DNA of 64,000 bases from CAZROT01 sp964601895 (GTDB lineage Bacteria; Pseudomonadota; Gammaproteobacteria; Enterobacterales; Enterobacteriaceae). Both the position numbers and the translations under genes were made by a program. The stretch is taken from positions 321,724-385,723 of the forward strand of contig CAZROT010000002.1 in NCBI GenBank assembly GCA_964601895.1, written 5' to 3'. Numbering within the stretch: position 1 is the first letter of the stretch; each line of letters starts with the position of its first letter. The notes under the pieces were generated by a model. The model was not told the origin of the DNA, searched no databases, and was given only the letters and a program-made list of their open reading frames with translations. Positions 27,869-37,140 of the stretch are shown piece by piece.

Positions 27869-28657
27869 TTAATGGGTAATGAATGCCTGAAATAAGCGAC
27901 TGCCAAAATAAGCCAGGGTAAGCAGTGAAGCACCCGTAAAGCTTAACCACACTATCAGGCGCCCACGCCAGCCATGAATACGCAACCACAACAGCGTAAT
28001 ATAGACAAACCAGGCCATGATGGACAGTATCGCTTTATGGATATTCTCCTTGCTAAATAAATTGTTCATCCATGGTAGCCCGGTACAAAGTGCCAGGGTT
28101 AGCAATACGACGCCAATCTGAGTAATAATGAATACCTTGCGCTCAAGGCTCATGAGTGGCGGCATATCTGTGGTAAACAGAAATTTCTTACTTTTAAGCA
28201 GATGGTCAAGCCATGCCAGTTGTAATGCATACAGTGCAGCGATGATGAGGGTGGCATAACTGAATAGTGCCAGGCTGATATGTATCAGTAAGGCAGGGCT
28301 GGTTTCCAGATGAGTGATAAACTCTCCAGGCAGAAGGCTGATAAAAGTCAGGTTAATGATGGCGAAACTGTACACAAAAGGTAGCAGGAACCAGGCTTTT
28401 CCTCTGGCAGCAACCAGTGTCATAATTGAGCAGATGATGAGACTCACAATGGCACTGATGTTTAGTAAAGAAAGATTTTGCCCATTGCTGACATTAAAAA
28501 TTTGCTGTTTTAGCACCATGGCGTGACAAATTAGCGCAACCAGGGCGAGTAATAAAGCTAGTTTTCGATAAGCACTATTTTTGCGTAGTACACTCGGAAT
28601 AATCAGTCCAAGGCTGAATGAATAAGTAAATAAAGCTAAAATCGGCGAAATATACAT
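27869..28657 (-). CDS. ypjD: Inner-membrane protein YpjD (CcsA/HemX-like)
   Basis: A 262-residue polytopic membrane protein of the cytochrome c assembly/HemX-like family, with about eight hydrophobic segments. It matches E. coli YpjD (263) in segments such as GQNLSLLNISAIVSL, ALFSYATLIIAALYALQLAW and PPLMSLERKVF. Its exact role is unclear; it may affect haem handling or membrane complexes. It is divergent from ffh, as in E. coli. The two start codons are about 180 bp apart. Confidence 0.93.
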   Translation of the reverse strand: MYISPILALFTYSFSLGLIIPSVLRKNSAYRKLALLLALVALICHAMVLKQQIFNVSNGQNLSLLNISAIVSLIICSIMTLVAARGKAWFLLPFVYSFAIINLTFISLLPGEFITHLETSPALLIHISLALFSYATLIIAALYALQLAWLDHLLKSKKFLFTTDMPPLMSLERKVFIITQIGVVLLTLALCTGLPWMNNLFSKENIHKAILSIMAWFVYITLLWLRIHGWRGRLIVWLSFTGASLLTLAYFGSRLFQAFITH

Positions 28658-28834
28658 AATATCAATTTAGCAGGCATTGATTCGGTCGGTTAAGCAGTCA
28701 GTATAGCGTTAGCTATGCCGTGCTCCAAACGTTATACGTGTCAGAAACAGAAATCATTCAGGTTTTGTGTTACAATCCTGCGAATTATATCAGGGGAATG
28801 AAGTTACGCCTTTCTATGTTGAGTATGAAAAGTT

Positions 28835-30190
28835 ATGTTTGAAAATTTGACTGAACGTTTATCACGCACGCTGCGCAATATTAGTGGCCGTGGCAGGTTA
28901 ACGGAAGACAACATTAAGGATACGTTACGTGAAGTGCGTATGGCATTGCTTGAGGCAGATGTTGCGCTTCCAGTAGTGCGTGATTTCATAGCTCGTGTAA
29001 AGGAAAGCGCTGTTGGCCATGAAATAAACAAAAGCCTGACGCCAGGCCAGGAGTTTATTAAAATAGTCAAAAGTGAGCTGACTTTTGCTATGGGTGAAGT
29101 TGCTCATGAAATCAATCTGGCAACCCAGCCACCTGCGGTAATTTTAATGGCAGGCTTGCAGGGAGCCGGTAAGACGAGCACTGTTGCCAGATTAGGCAGG
29201 TTGTTAAAAAGAAAATATAAAAAAAATGTTGCTGTGGTTTCGGTTGATATCTATCGCCCTGCCGCGATTAAGCAGTTAGAAATACTGGCTGAAGAGGCAG
29301 GTATTGATTTTTTCCCATCAAATATTGAGGAAAAGCCGACTGACATCGTGATAAGGGCGCTGCAACAGGCCAGATTAAAATTTTATGATATCCTCATCAT
29401 TGATACTGCAGGGCGTTTACATGTTGATCAGATAATGATGGATGAAATCAGACAGATCCATGCCGTAGCTAATCCTGTTGAAACCTTGTTTGTTGTTGAT
29501 GCGATGACCGGTCAGGATGCGGTAAATACAGCCCGAGTATTCAATGAAACCCTGTCATTGACAGGTATCGTTCTGACAAAGGTTGATGGTGACACCCGCG
29601 GTGGTGCTGCATTATCTATCCGTCATATTACCGGTAAACCAATAAAATTTCTTGGCGTCGGCGAAAAAATAGATGCACTTGAGTTATTTCATCCAGACAG
29701 GCTCGCTTCACGTATTCTGGGCATGGGTGATGTGCTTTCGCTAATTGAAGATCTTGAAAACAAAACCGATCCCTCCCAGGCGAAAGAGCTGGCAAATAAG
29801 TTAAAAAAGGGTGACAGATTTGATTTTACGGATTTTCTGAATCAGCTTAAACAAATGCGCCAGATGGGCGGAATGGCAAGTATGCTCAGTAAAATTCCCG
29901 GGATGGGGCAATTGCAGGATAAAGCACAAATAGATGGCAATATATTGATTCGTATGGAATCGATTATCAATTCCATGACGTCTCAGGAACGTACAAAACC
30001 AGAGATCATTAAAGGTTCTCGTAAACGACGTATAGCGACAGGGTCAGGCACACAGGTCCAGGATGTCAATAAACTGCTAAAGCAATTTGATGAAATGCAA
30101 CGTATGATGAAGAAAATAAAAAATGGCGGTCTGGCAAAAATGATGCGTAGCATGAAAGGAATGATGCCTCCTGGTTTCCCCGGTAGATAA
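28835..30190 (+). CDS. ffh: Signal recognition particle protein Ffh
   Basis: SRP54 GTPase that binds signal sequences of inner-membrane proteins with 4.5S RNA and delivers ribosomes to FtsY. N domain, then G domain with AGLQGAGKTSTVARL, DTAGRLHVD and TKVDGDTRGGAAL, then the Met-rich M domain (MRQMGGMASMLSKIPGMGQL, MQRMMKKIKNGG). Length is 451 residues (E. coli 453). The 4.5S RNA gene is not in this window. It lies upstream of the rpsP operon, as in enterics. Confidence 0.97.
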   Translation: MFENLTERLSRTLRNISGRGRLTEDNIKDTLREVRMALLEADVALPVVRDFIARVKESAVGHEINKSLTPGQEFIKIVKSELTFAMGEVAHEINLATQPPAVILMAGLQGAGKTSTVARLGRLLKRKYKKNVAVVSVDIYRPAAIKQLEILAEEAGIDFFPSNIEEKPTDIVIRALQQARLKFYDILIIDTAGRLHVDQIMMDEIRQIHAVANPVETLFVVDAMTGQDAVNTARVFNETLSLTGIVLTKVDGDTRGGAALSIRHITGKPIKFLGVGEKIDALELFHPDRLASRILGMGDVLSLIEDLENKTDPSQAKELANKLKKGDRFDFTDFLNQLKQMRQMGGMASMLSKIPGMGQLQDKAQIDGNILIRMESIINSMTSQERTKPEIIKGSRKRRIATGSGTQVQDVNKLLKQFDEMQRMMKKIKNGGLAKMMRSMKGMMPPGFPGR

Positions 30191-30328
30191 TTTAATACTG
30201 CTGTAATTATAATATGCCTGGTGTGAAAGGGGCTATGGATTGCTTTTTGCTCTGAAATGAGTAAACTTTGTGAGCTTTTTATTGTACCAGGTTCCGCTGT
30301 TGATGGAACTGACAACTGAGAGATATAT

Positions 30329-30577
30329 ATGGTAACAATTCGTTTGGCTCGTGGTGGCGCTAAAAAGCGTCCGTTTTATCAAATAGTAGTGACTGACAGT
30401 CGCAGCGCTCGTGATGGTCGTTTTATTGAACGAGTGGGTTTTTTTAATCCGATTGCGGCAGGTAATGCAGAAAGATTACATATTAACCTGGATCGTGTTG
30501 AACATTGGATTGACCAGGGTGCATCACTCTCTGACCGTGTTTCTCTGTTGATTAAAGATGCCAGAAAGGCAGCCTGA
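30329..30577 (+). CDS. rpsP: 30S ribosomal protein S16
   Basis: Small-subunit assembly protein of 82 residues with the typical start MVTIRLARGGAKKRPFYQIV and ERVGFFNP segment. It heads the rpsP-rimM-trmD-rplS operon, whose four genes are intact and in enteric order. The 138 bp upstream should hold the promoter, but no strong terminator separates it from ffh. Confidence 0.97.
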   Translation: MVTIRLARGGAKKRPFYQIVVTDSRSARDGRFIERVGFFNPIAAGNAERLHINLDRVEHWIDQGASLSDRVSLLIKDARKAA

Positions 30578-30584
30578 ACAGATA

Positions 30585-31139
30585 ATGGCAATAAATAACT
30601 CCTGCAGTCCCGAGATTGCAGGTCGTCTTATTATCATGGGTAAAATAGGTTCGGCTTATGGTGTGCGTGGTTGGTTGCGCATGATTTCTTCTGCTGAAAA
30701 AGTAACAGATATTTTTAGCTACCAGCCATGGTTTATCAAGCAATCAGCAAAGTGGCAACAGGTTGAACTGGAGGGCTGGAAGTACCATAACCAGCATCTG
30801 ATCATTAAAATCAACACGGTTGATGATCGGGAATCTGCAAGCCTGTTAAGTAACCTCGATATTTTTGTAGACGCTGCAAAACTGCCATCATTGGAAACAG
30901 GTGAATATTACTGGAAAGATCTTATTGGTTGCCGGGTAGTTACGACTTCTGGTTATGAATTAGGTCATGTTGTTGATATGATGGCGACCGGCTCTAATGA
31001 CGTTATGTTAATAAAAGCAATGCCCGAAGATAAATTTGGAATTCAAGAGCGTCTGCTGCCATTTATCGATGATCAGGTGATAAAAGCAGTTGATCTTGCT
31101 GCTAAACTGATTGAAGCAGATTGGGATCCCGATTTTTGA
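30585..31139 (+). CDS. rimM: Ribosome maturation factor RimM
   Basis: Binds S19 and helps mature the 30S head domain. The RimM N-terminal barrel (IMGKIGSAYGVRGWLRMIS) and the PRC-barrel domain (GEYYWKDLIGCRVVTTSGYELG, GSNDVMLI) are present, with the C-terminus EADWDPDF. From ATG 30585 the length is 184 residues (E. coli 182). An in-frame ATG at 30558 would overlap rpsP by 20 bases. Neither start has a convincing RBS, so translational coupling to rpsP is likely. Confidence 0.93.
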   Translation: MAINNSCSPEIAGRLIIMGKIGSAYGVRGWLRMISSAEKVTDIFSYQPWFIKQSAKWQQVELEGWKYHNQHLIIKINTVDDRESASLLSNLDIFVDAAKLPSLETGEYYWKDLIGCRVVTTSGYELGHVVDMMATGSNDVMLIKAMPEDKFGIQERLLPFIDDQVIKAVDLAAKLIEADWDPDF

Positions 31140-31154
31140 GTTTCGCATTAAAAA

Positions 31155-31916
31155 ATGAGTCAACAGGCGATGTGGATCGGCGTTATTAGCTTGTTTCCTG
31201 AAATGTTTTCCGCAATTACCGAATATGGGGTGACTGGACGGGCAGTCAGGAATGGTTTACTCAGTATACGATGCTGGAATCCTCGTGATTTTGCTTATGG
31301 TAATCGCCGCAGTGTTGATGAGCGTCCTTATGGCGGTGGTCCTGGTATGTTAATGCTGGCGCAGCCATTAAAAGATGCTATTTGCGCTGCAAGAATGGTA
31401 GCTGGCAACAATGTCAAAGTTGCTTATCTTTCGCCTCAAGGGCGCCAACTGGATCAACATGGCGTATCTGAACTGGTCAGGAAGCAAAAACTGATTTTGG
31501 TATGTGGTCGCTATGAAGGAATAGATGAACGTGTAATAAAAACCGAAATTGATGAAGAATGGTCTGTTGGTGACTATGTGCTCAGTGGCGGTGAATTACC
31601 TGCAATGGTACTAATAGATGCGGTTTCTCGCTTTATACCGGGGGTATTAGGTCATGATGTTTCAGTAAAAGAAGATTCTTTTGTTGATGGATTGTTAGAT
31701 TGTCCTCATTATACCCGTCCCAGAGTGCTGGCAGAAATGGAGGTACCTCCTGTTTTATTGTCAGGAAATCACGCTGAGATTCGCCGCTGGCGTTTAAAGC
31801 AGTCGTTGGGCCGTACCTGGCTCAGAAGGCCAGAGCTTTTGAAAAAACTCATTCTGACTGATGAACAAGTGGCATTATTAGCTGAATTCAAACGGGAACA
31901 GAAGAGTGAGCAGTAG
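31155..31916 (+). CDS. trmD: tRNA (guanine-N1)-methyltransferase TrmD
   Basis: SAM-dependent SPOUT enzyme that makes m1G37 next to the anticodon and prevents +1 frameshifting. Trefoil-knot motifs are intact: YLSPQGRQLDQ, LILVCGRYEGIDERV and EWSVGDYVLSGGELPAM, as is the C-terminal HYTRPRVLAEM. Length is 253 residues from ATG 31155. An in-frame ATG at 31170 (MWIGVISLF) matches the E. coli N-terminus exactly and may be the real start. Neither has a strong RBS. Confidence 0.96.
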   Translation: MSQQAMWIGVISLFPEMFSAITEYGVTGRAVRNGLLSIRCWNPRDFAYGNRRSVDERPYGGGPGMLMLAQPLKDAICAARMVAGNNVKVAYLSPQGRQLDQHGVSELVRKQKLILVCGRYEGIDERVIKTEIDEEWSVGDYVLSGGELPAMVLIDAVSRFIPGVLGHDVSVKEDSFVDGLLDCPHYTRPRVLAEMEVPPVLLSGNHAEIRRWRLKQSLGRTWLRRPELLKKLILTDEQVALLAEFKREQKSEQ

Positions 31917-31991
31917 CGTTATGAAAAGAGAAGATCTGAAATTTTACAAATGCCTACTTGATTTAATTTTACCTGAAATAAGGGATGTATT

Positions 31992-32339
31992 ATGAGTAAT
32001 GTCATCAAGCAACTTGAAGAAGAACAAATGAAGCAGGATATCCCTGCATTTCGCCCGGGTGATACGCTTGAAGTTAAGGTGTGGGTTGTAGAAGGTACTA
32101 AAAAGCGTCTTCAGGCATTTGAAGGCATAGTTATTGCCATTCGTAACCGCGGCCTGCACAGTGCGTTCACTGTGCGTAAAATATCTAATGGTGAAGGTGT
32201 TGAGCGTGTATTCCAGACTCATTCACCAGTCATCGACAGCATTGCTGTTAAGCGTCGTGGTGCTGTGCGTAAGGCTAAGTTGTATTACCTGCGTGAGCGT
32301 ACTGGTAAATCAGCACGTATTAAAGAGCGTCTGGATTAA
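31992..32339 (+). CDS. rplS: 50S ribosomal protein L19
   Basis: Large-subunit protein at the subunit interface. It is 115 residues, the same as E. coli, with FRPGDTLEVKVWVVEGTKKR and LRERTGKSARIKERLD. It is the last gene of the rpsP operon. AAGGGA precedes the ATG. The queC gene follows after only 63 bp with no evident terminator. This is a junction not found in E. coli, where rplS and queC are far apart. Confidence 0.97.
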   Translation: MSNVIKQLEEEQMKQDIPAFRPGDTLEVKVWVVEGTKKRLQAFEGIVIAIRNRGLHSAFTVRKISNGEGVERVFQTHSPVIDSIAVKRRGAVRKAKLYYLRERTGKSARIKERLD

Positions 32340-32402
32340 TATTAGCGTATATAATAATTTATTTATTAGCATTGGCTTATTTCCAGCTTTTCAGGTAGCT
32401 AT

Positions 32403-33101
32403 ATGAGACGAGCAGTTGTGATGTTTAGTGGTGGTCAGGACTCTACTACTTGTCTCATTCAGGCATTACAGCAATACGACGACGTTCATTGTATTACCTT
32501 TGATTACCGTCAAAAACATCGCACTGAAATTGATGTGGCCTGTCAGCTTGCATTTGATTTGGGTATTAAAACGCATAAGGTGATTGATGTAAGTTTTTTC
32601 AATGAATTCGCCATCAGTAGTTTGACGAATGGAGATATGCCAGTACCAGTCTGGAGTGAAAGCATTAAAAATGCAGTTCCCAGTACTTTTGTACCTGGTA
32701 GAAATATCCTGTTTTTCACTTTAGCAGCCGTTTATTCCTGCCAGGTTGATGCACAAGCGGTTATTGCCGGTGTGTGTGAAACCGACTTTTCTGGTTACCC
32801 GGACTGCAGAGATCAATTTGTGCGAGCACTTAATCATGCAGTCATTCTTGGTACTGCTCGTAATATTCGCTTTGAAACGCCGCTCATGTGGCTTAATAAG
32901 GCTGAAACCTGGGCGATGGCTGATTATTATCATCAATTTGAAAATGTTTGCCAGCATACTCTTTCCTGTTATAACAATATTAAAGGAATTGGATGTGGTG
33001 AATGTGCGGCCTGCCATCTGCGATCTCAGGGTTTGCAGCAATACCAGGCAAACAAAGAAAATATCATGACCAGTTTTAAAGAAAAAATGGGTTTGTTGTG
33101 A
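32403..33101 (+). CDS. queC: 7-cyano-7-deazaguanine synthase QueC
   Basis: ATP-dependent enzyme that makes preQ0 for queuosine tRNA modification. It has the PP-loop SGGQDSTT at the N-terminus, VCETDFSGYPDCRDQFV in the middle and four Cys zinc ligands near the C-terminus (CYNNIKGIGCGECAACH). Length is 232 residues (E. coli 231). AGGTAG precedes the ATG. It marks the start of the block queC-fadM-ybaV-ppiD-hupB-lon, which in E. coli lies in the same relative order. Confidence 0.96.
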   Translation: MRRAVVMFSGGQDSTTCLIQALQQYDDVHCITFDYRQKHRTEIDVACQLAFDLGIKTHKVIDVSFFNEFAISSLTNGDMPVPVWSESIKNAVPSTFVPGRNILFFTLAAVYSCQVDAQAVIAGVCETDFSGYPDCRDQFVRALNHAVILGTARNIRFETPLMWLNKAETWAMADYYHQFENVCQHTLSCYNNIKGIGCGECAACHLRSQGLQQYQANKENIMTSFKEKMGLL

Positions 33102-33282
33102 TCTGCGATAATGGCTAGTGCCTCAGGATACTCAGTAAAGTTGCTGATAATATTAAGCAAAAATAAATAGCACATTAGCCAGCTTAGCTTAAGGAAAAGT
33201 GTCGCTGAATTATTTTGTCAGCCGCAATACTAAAATATTTCCGCTGTATAGTATTTATTAATGGACTGTTTATCATTGCTTT

Positions 33283-33702
33283 TTACCTGTCTGGCTGGCA
33301 GGTCATCGATGATAGTTGAAGTAAATTCTCGCGCAATGCTCCTGTTAACGGTAATGCTTTTTGTGTGTTCAAATCGACACAGACAAAAGTGAGAGATGCA
33401 TCAACAACAGGTGTGCCTTGTGGTTCAAGAGTTATTGTCTGATTTATAACACCACTTTTTTCGTTTAAATGTCCCAGTTGACCATCAATTTTGAGTGTGT
33501 CGCCAAATACAGCGCTTTTACGATAATTAATATTAATGTTTACCAGAATAAAGCCAATATTATTTTTTTTCATCCAGCTTAATATGTCAGATCCTTCCAG
33601 CCAGTTCCAGCGAGCTTCTTCCAGAAATTCAAGATAACGTGCGTTATTTACATGTTGATAAATATCAAGATGATAGCCACGAACCTTAATGAGGGTATGC
33701 AT
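33283..33702 (-). CDS. fadM: Long-chain acyl-CoA thioesterase FadM (YbaW), hotdog fold
   Basis: A 139-residue hotdog-fold thioesterase. The catalytic signature KVRGYHLDIYQHVNNARYLEFLEEARW contains the Asp/His/Asn of the 4-hydroxybenzoyl-CoA thioesterase-like family. It is nearly the same as E. coli FadM, which hydrolyses acyl-CoA by-products of beta-oxidation. GGAG lies upstream of the start at 33702. It is convergent with queC, with about 180 bp between them. Confidence 0.92.
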   Translation of the reverse strand: MHTLIKVRGYHLDIYQHVNNARYLEFLEEARWNWLEGSDILSWMKKNNIGFILVNININYRKSAVFGDTLKIDGQLGHLNEKSGVINQTITLEPQGTPVVDASLTFVCVDLNTQKALPLTGALRENLLQLSSMTCQPDR

Positions 33703-33814
33703 GATAAAGTGACATCTCCTGCTGATCGTTATCGTTTGTATCAGGCTTAATGCTTAATACTCAATGATAAAATAATCAATACAAAATAAACTGATTGATG
33801 ACTAAAACTCGTGA

Positions 33815-33835
33815 CAGGCCGGTGTAACCGACCTG
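33815..33835 (-). terminator. Hairpin terminator after ybaV
   Basis: CAGG-C-CGGT and ACCG-A-CCTG pair with one mismatch around a GTA loop. On the reverse strand it is followed by TCACGAGTTTTAG. It probably ends the ppiD-ybaV transcript. Confidence 0.35.
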
Positions 33836-33949
33836 GTATTTTAACAAATAACCACGCATAAACACGAGCGCGTTAATTTTGCTGTCATTGCGTAATGTTA
33901 TCATTTAGTAAAATTATACTACAGTCAGGCCGCAACAGCGTGAATAAAA

Positions 33950-34354
33950 CTAGAGTGTCATTTTAAAAAGATTGCGTTCTAAAAAAACAGGTCCAATGCC
34001 TGGTACTTCTTTCAGCTGTTCAAGGTTAGTAAAAACGCCGTATTGTTCACGATAATTGATAATTGCTTCTGCTTTCTTCATACCGATACCCTGAAGTGCT
34101 TTTGCGAGCTGCTCTGCTGTAGCTGTATTAATGTTCACTTTCGGCGTTGAATTATCGCTTACATCGTTTTTCATTGGCGGAGACATCGTTTTTGATGTAT
34201 CTCCTGTTTTTTCTGTTGGTTGAATTATAGCGGTTGCAGTTTTATCCTGTATTGTTTTTTGAGGTGGCGCTGGTTCTGCATACGACTGATTTAATAAATT
34301 GAATACAGTGGCGACCACACCTAAAACGAGTAATTTTATTTTTGTATTTTCCAT
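33950..34354 (-). CDS. ybaV: ComEA-family helix-hairpin-helix protein YbaV
   Basis: A small exported protein (134 residues) with an N-terminal signal segment (KLLVLGVVATVFNLLNQSYAE). A polar linker leads to a C-terminal ComEA-type helix-hairpin-helix domain with NINTATAEQLAKALQGIGMKKAEAIINYRE and EVPGIGPVFLERN. It is likely a periplasmic DNA-binding protein as in competence systems, but the function of enteric YbaV is not settled. AAAGGGGA precedes the ATG. It lies downstream of ppiD, as in E. coli. Confidence 0.9.
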   Translation of the reverse strand: MENTKIKLLVLGVVATVFNLLNQSYAEPAPPQKTIQDKTATAIIQPTEKTGDTSKTMSPPMKNDVSDNSTPKVNINTATAEQLAKALQGIGMKKAEAIINYREQYGVFTNLEQLKEVPGIGPVFLERNLFKMTL

Positions 34355-34481
34355 ACTGAATCCCCTTTAAGATTTGACAGCGCGTTCAGCTTGCCTGTAA
34401 TCGTATTCTGTCAGCAAACAGCAGGTTTCAGATATGTGAAAGACCTTCAAAGGCCTTTTGCGTTTAGGTTACATTTTTATA

Positions 34482-36371
34482 TTATTGTGATAATTGTCCC
34501 ATATCACTGAATTGAATAGTGGCTTTCTGGCGTAAATTTTCTATTAAGGCATCGAGTGTTATCTTATTGAAATTTTCCTTCATCCTGGTAGTAAAGGGTT
34601 GTGTTTCATCTTTGGTTAAATGGCCTGCAGTGACTGACTGAAGCTCAATTAATACAATATTATCCTGACTATCCCGGCCCAGCCCATATACGGGTTTTCC
34701 TTTGTGTGGAAGAGGGAGAGAAAAAGTAGTTTCTATCCATGGTTCATCAAGAGAGCGCGATATCGTTTTCTTTTCACTGAAATTTAATTCTGTTGTTTCA
34801 GGTACGTTGTCGTTCTTCCCCTGCTGTAAGCTCAATAGCAATTTTTCTCCTTTACTATGTGCCTGTTGCAATGCTTTTTGCCGGCTGACCATTTCAGTGA
34901 TTTGCGGCTGTACCTGGTTAAACGGCTGTATGCTTTCTGGCTGACGTTCATTGATACGCAATATAAAAGCACGATCACCTTCTACGGTAATAACGTTTGA
35001 AATTTTACCCGTACCTGTCGCATTATTCTCACCAACCAGGGAGCCATCAAAAAGGTTTTCCAGAACCGGTTTAAAGTTCAGGGCATCGGGAATAGTATCG
35101 CGAGTAAACCAGTCTGTTACCTTAGCGTTAACTCCTGCTATTTTTTCGATAGAAGTCAGGGATTGGTTATCATTGACTATTGCATCACTGATTTTTTGTT
35201 GCAGTGTATAATAAGCATCTGCCTCTTTTTCTCGTTTAATCTGCTCTACAATTGTCGTGTGTACGTGAGCTAATGGTTGCACTTGTTCTGGTTTGATATC
35301 ATTCAAACGTACAATCAGATAGCCAACAGAAGATTTGATGATATCTGAAAATTCCCCCGGCTTTGTCAGATTAGCCTGTTTCAGTTCATCTGCTGTGGTT
35401 TCAGGCTCAAGCCAGCCTAGCTGTCCACCATTTTTACGTGAAATAATATCGATGGATTTTTCTTTAGCAACCGTAGCAAAATCAGCTCCCTTTTTTAACA
35501 TATTCAGGGCAATTTGTGCTTCAGCTTCGCTGTCAGACTGTATGACACTGTAATTCTTGCGTTCTGGCTGAGTATAATTGCGTTTATGCTGGGTATAGTA
35601 AGTATTAATTTCTTCATCACTGACCGTGATTTTGCCCGGTATAGTAGTTGCATCTATTGCAATATAGCTAATTTTAAGTTTTTCTGGCGCGATAAAACTA
35701 TTTTTATTCTGCTCATAATAGGTTTTTAATTCTTCGTTATTTACCTGTTGCTGTGTTTGCAGTGTCTTGATATCTATGGTCATCAGGCGAATAGCACGCT
35801 GTTGCAGGATTAATTCAGACGCAGATTGAAGTTCAGTTGGAAATATAAATCCTGTTTCAGTGAAAGGGTACAGTGCCTGCTGATGCATTAATTGCCGGCG
35901 TTGTAATTGAGCGAACTGTTCCAGTGTATACCCCATACGCTGCACAAGTTCTTTATATTTATCATTGTCAAATTTTCCTGCACTCTGGAAAAAGGGTATA
36001 TGGCGAATCGATTCTTTAACTTCCTCATCATTGACAGTAATACCAAGTTTACTGGCATATTGATCGATAAGCATATTGTTGATCAGTTGGTTTAACACTT
36101 GCTGACGTAGTTGCTGCATATAATTTTTCCGGCTAGCCAGAATTGCAAACTGTTCACCAAGTTGTTGTTGTAAAATAGCGTGTTCACGTTGAACGGCTTG
36201 TTCCAACTGAAGAAGGGTAATTTTTTGGTCATTGACTTTAGCAGCAAAAGTATCACTGGCAGTGCCTGTGAGATAGCCTCCCAGGCCCGTTAAGATAAAC
36301 GATAGTATAATCAGGATAAGAATTACTTTAATTACGATATGGTTAGTAGCTGCTCGTAAATTGTCCATCAT
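34482..36371 (-). CDS. ppiD: Periplasmic chaperone / peptidyl-prolyl isomerase PpiD
   Basis: Membrane-anchored periplasmic chaperone located at the Sec translocon. One N-terminal membrane helix (VILILIILSFILTGLGGYL) is followed by a SurA-like N domain and a parvulin domain at about residues 265-355 (ARDRNGGQLGWLEP-like segment ISRKNGGQLGWLEPETTADE). A long C-terminal part follows. Length is 629 residues (E. coli 623), and the start MMDNLR is conserved. It lies downstream of hupB, as in E. coli. Confidence 0.95.
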   Translation of the reverse strand: MMDNLRAATNHIVIKVILILIILSFILTGLGGYLTGTASDTFAAKVNDQKITLLQLEQAVQREHAILQQQLGEQFAILASRKNYMQQLRQQVLNQLINNMLIDQYASKLGITVNDEEVKESIRHIPFFQSAGKFDNDKYKELVQRMGYTLEQFAQLQRRQLMHQQALYPFTETGFIFPTELQSASELILQQRAIRLMTIDIKTLQTQQQVNNEELKTYYEQNKNSFIAPEKLKISYIAIDATTIPGKITVSDEEINTYYTQHKRNYTQPERKNYSVIQSDSEAEAQIALNMLKKGADFATVAKEKSIDIISRKNGGQLGWLEPETTADELKQANLTKPGEFSDIIKSSVGYLIVRLNDIKPEQVQPLAHVHTTIVEQIKREKEADAYYTLQQKISDAIVNDNQSLTSIEKIAGVNAKVTDWFTRDTIPDALNFKPVLENLFDGSLVGENNATGTGKISNVITVEGDRAFILRINERQPESIQPFNQVQPQITEMVSRQKALQQAHSKGEKLLLSLQQGKNDNVPETTELNFSEKKTISRSLDEPWIETTFSLPLPHKGKPVYGLGRDSQDNIVLIELQSVTAGHLTKDETQPFTTRMKENFNKITLDALIENLRQKATIQFSDMGQLSQ

Positions 36372-36538
36372 GATGCGACAATACTCCGCCTCAATGTTAA
36401 TTTCAGGAATACATTTGTGTTCCTGTGAGAAAAATGATTACTGACTTTAAGATATCCGATGGCGCTATCTTTAGAAGCACAGCTTACCTTAATATTTGGC
36501 TCTTGATTGAAGGTCTCATGAACATCAGGGTAAGACGA

Positions 36539-36567
36539 AAAGCGTATCATTATTAATGATACGCTTT
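36539..36567 (-). terminator. Terminator hairpin after hupB
   Basis: A 13-bp perfect inverted repeat AAAGCGTATCATT/AATGATACGCTTT has a 3-base loop between hupB and ppiD. On the reverse strand the stem ends in TTTT, although the run is short. Confidence 0.55.
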
Positions 36568-36655
36568 GTACCTTGCCAGTATACAACAAGTAGTTTCAGG
36601 TCACTTGTTGTTTACATAACTAACAGCTTATGCTGGCAGGGTCAGGCAGATAATA

Positions 36656-36928
36656 TTAATTTACTGCAGATTTTAAATCCTTACCTGCACGAAATCCTGG
36701 CACCCGGGCTGCAGGAATCTTAATTTCTTTACCTGTTTGGGGGTTGCGGCCAATGCGTGCTGAACGTTGACGTACTGCAAAAGTACCGAAACCGACGAGT
36801 GCAATATCATCACCATCTTTCAGAGATTCGGTAACACAGGCAATAATAGCATCTAACGCACGCCCGGCAGCTGCTTTGGAGATATTTGCGCCCTGAGCGA
36901 TTTTATCGATCAATTGTGATTTATTCAC
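36656..36928 (-). CDS. hupB: DNA-binding protein HU-beta
   Basis: Nucleoid-associated histone-like protein of 90 residues (MNKSQLIDKIAQGANISKAA, GFGTFAVRQRSARIGRNPQTG). The start codon is GTG, as in E. coli hupB, with GAGAGGA upstream. It follows lon in the same direction, separated by about 210 bp of AT-rich DNA that should hold its own promoter. Confidence 0.97.
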   Translation of the reverse strand: MNKSQLIDKIAQGANISKAAAGRALDAIIACVTESLKDGDDIALVGFGTFAVRQRSARIGRNPQTGKEIKIPAARVPGFRAGKDLKSAVN

Positions 36929-37140
36929 TATTCCATCCTCTCTAGAATTTTATCATCACACAGGAAATTTCTGTGGAAGATACAACAACGCAGCTGTTAT
37001 ATCAGGCCTGCATGGTATTAGCAAGGGACTATATCTATTCATGTTTTATATCATTACGATATATTTTACGGAATAGAATTAATATTAATTATTTTTAATT
37101 TAAATATAATTTTTATTTATATTACTAATATGATTTTTCA

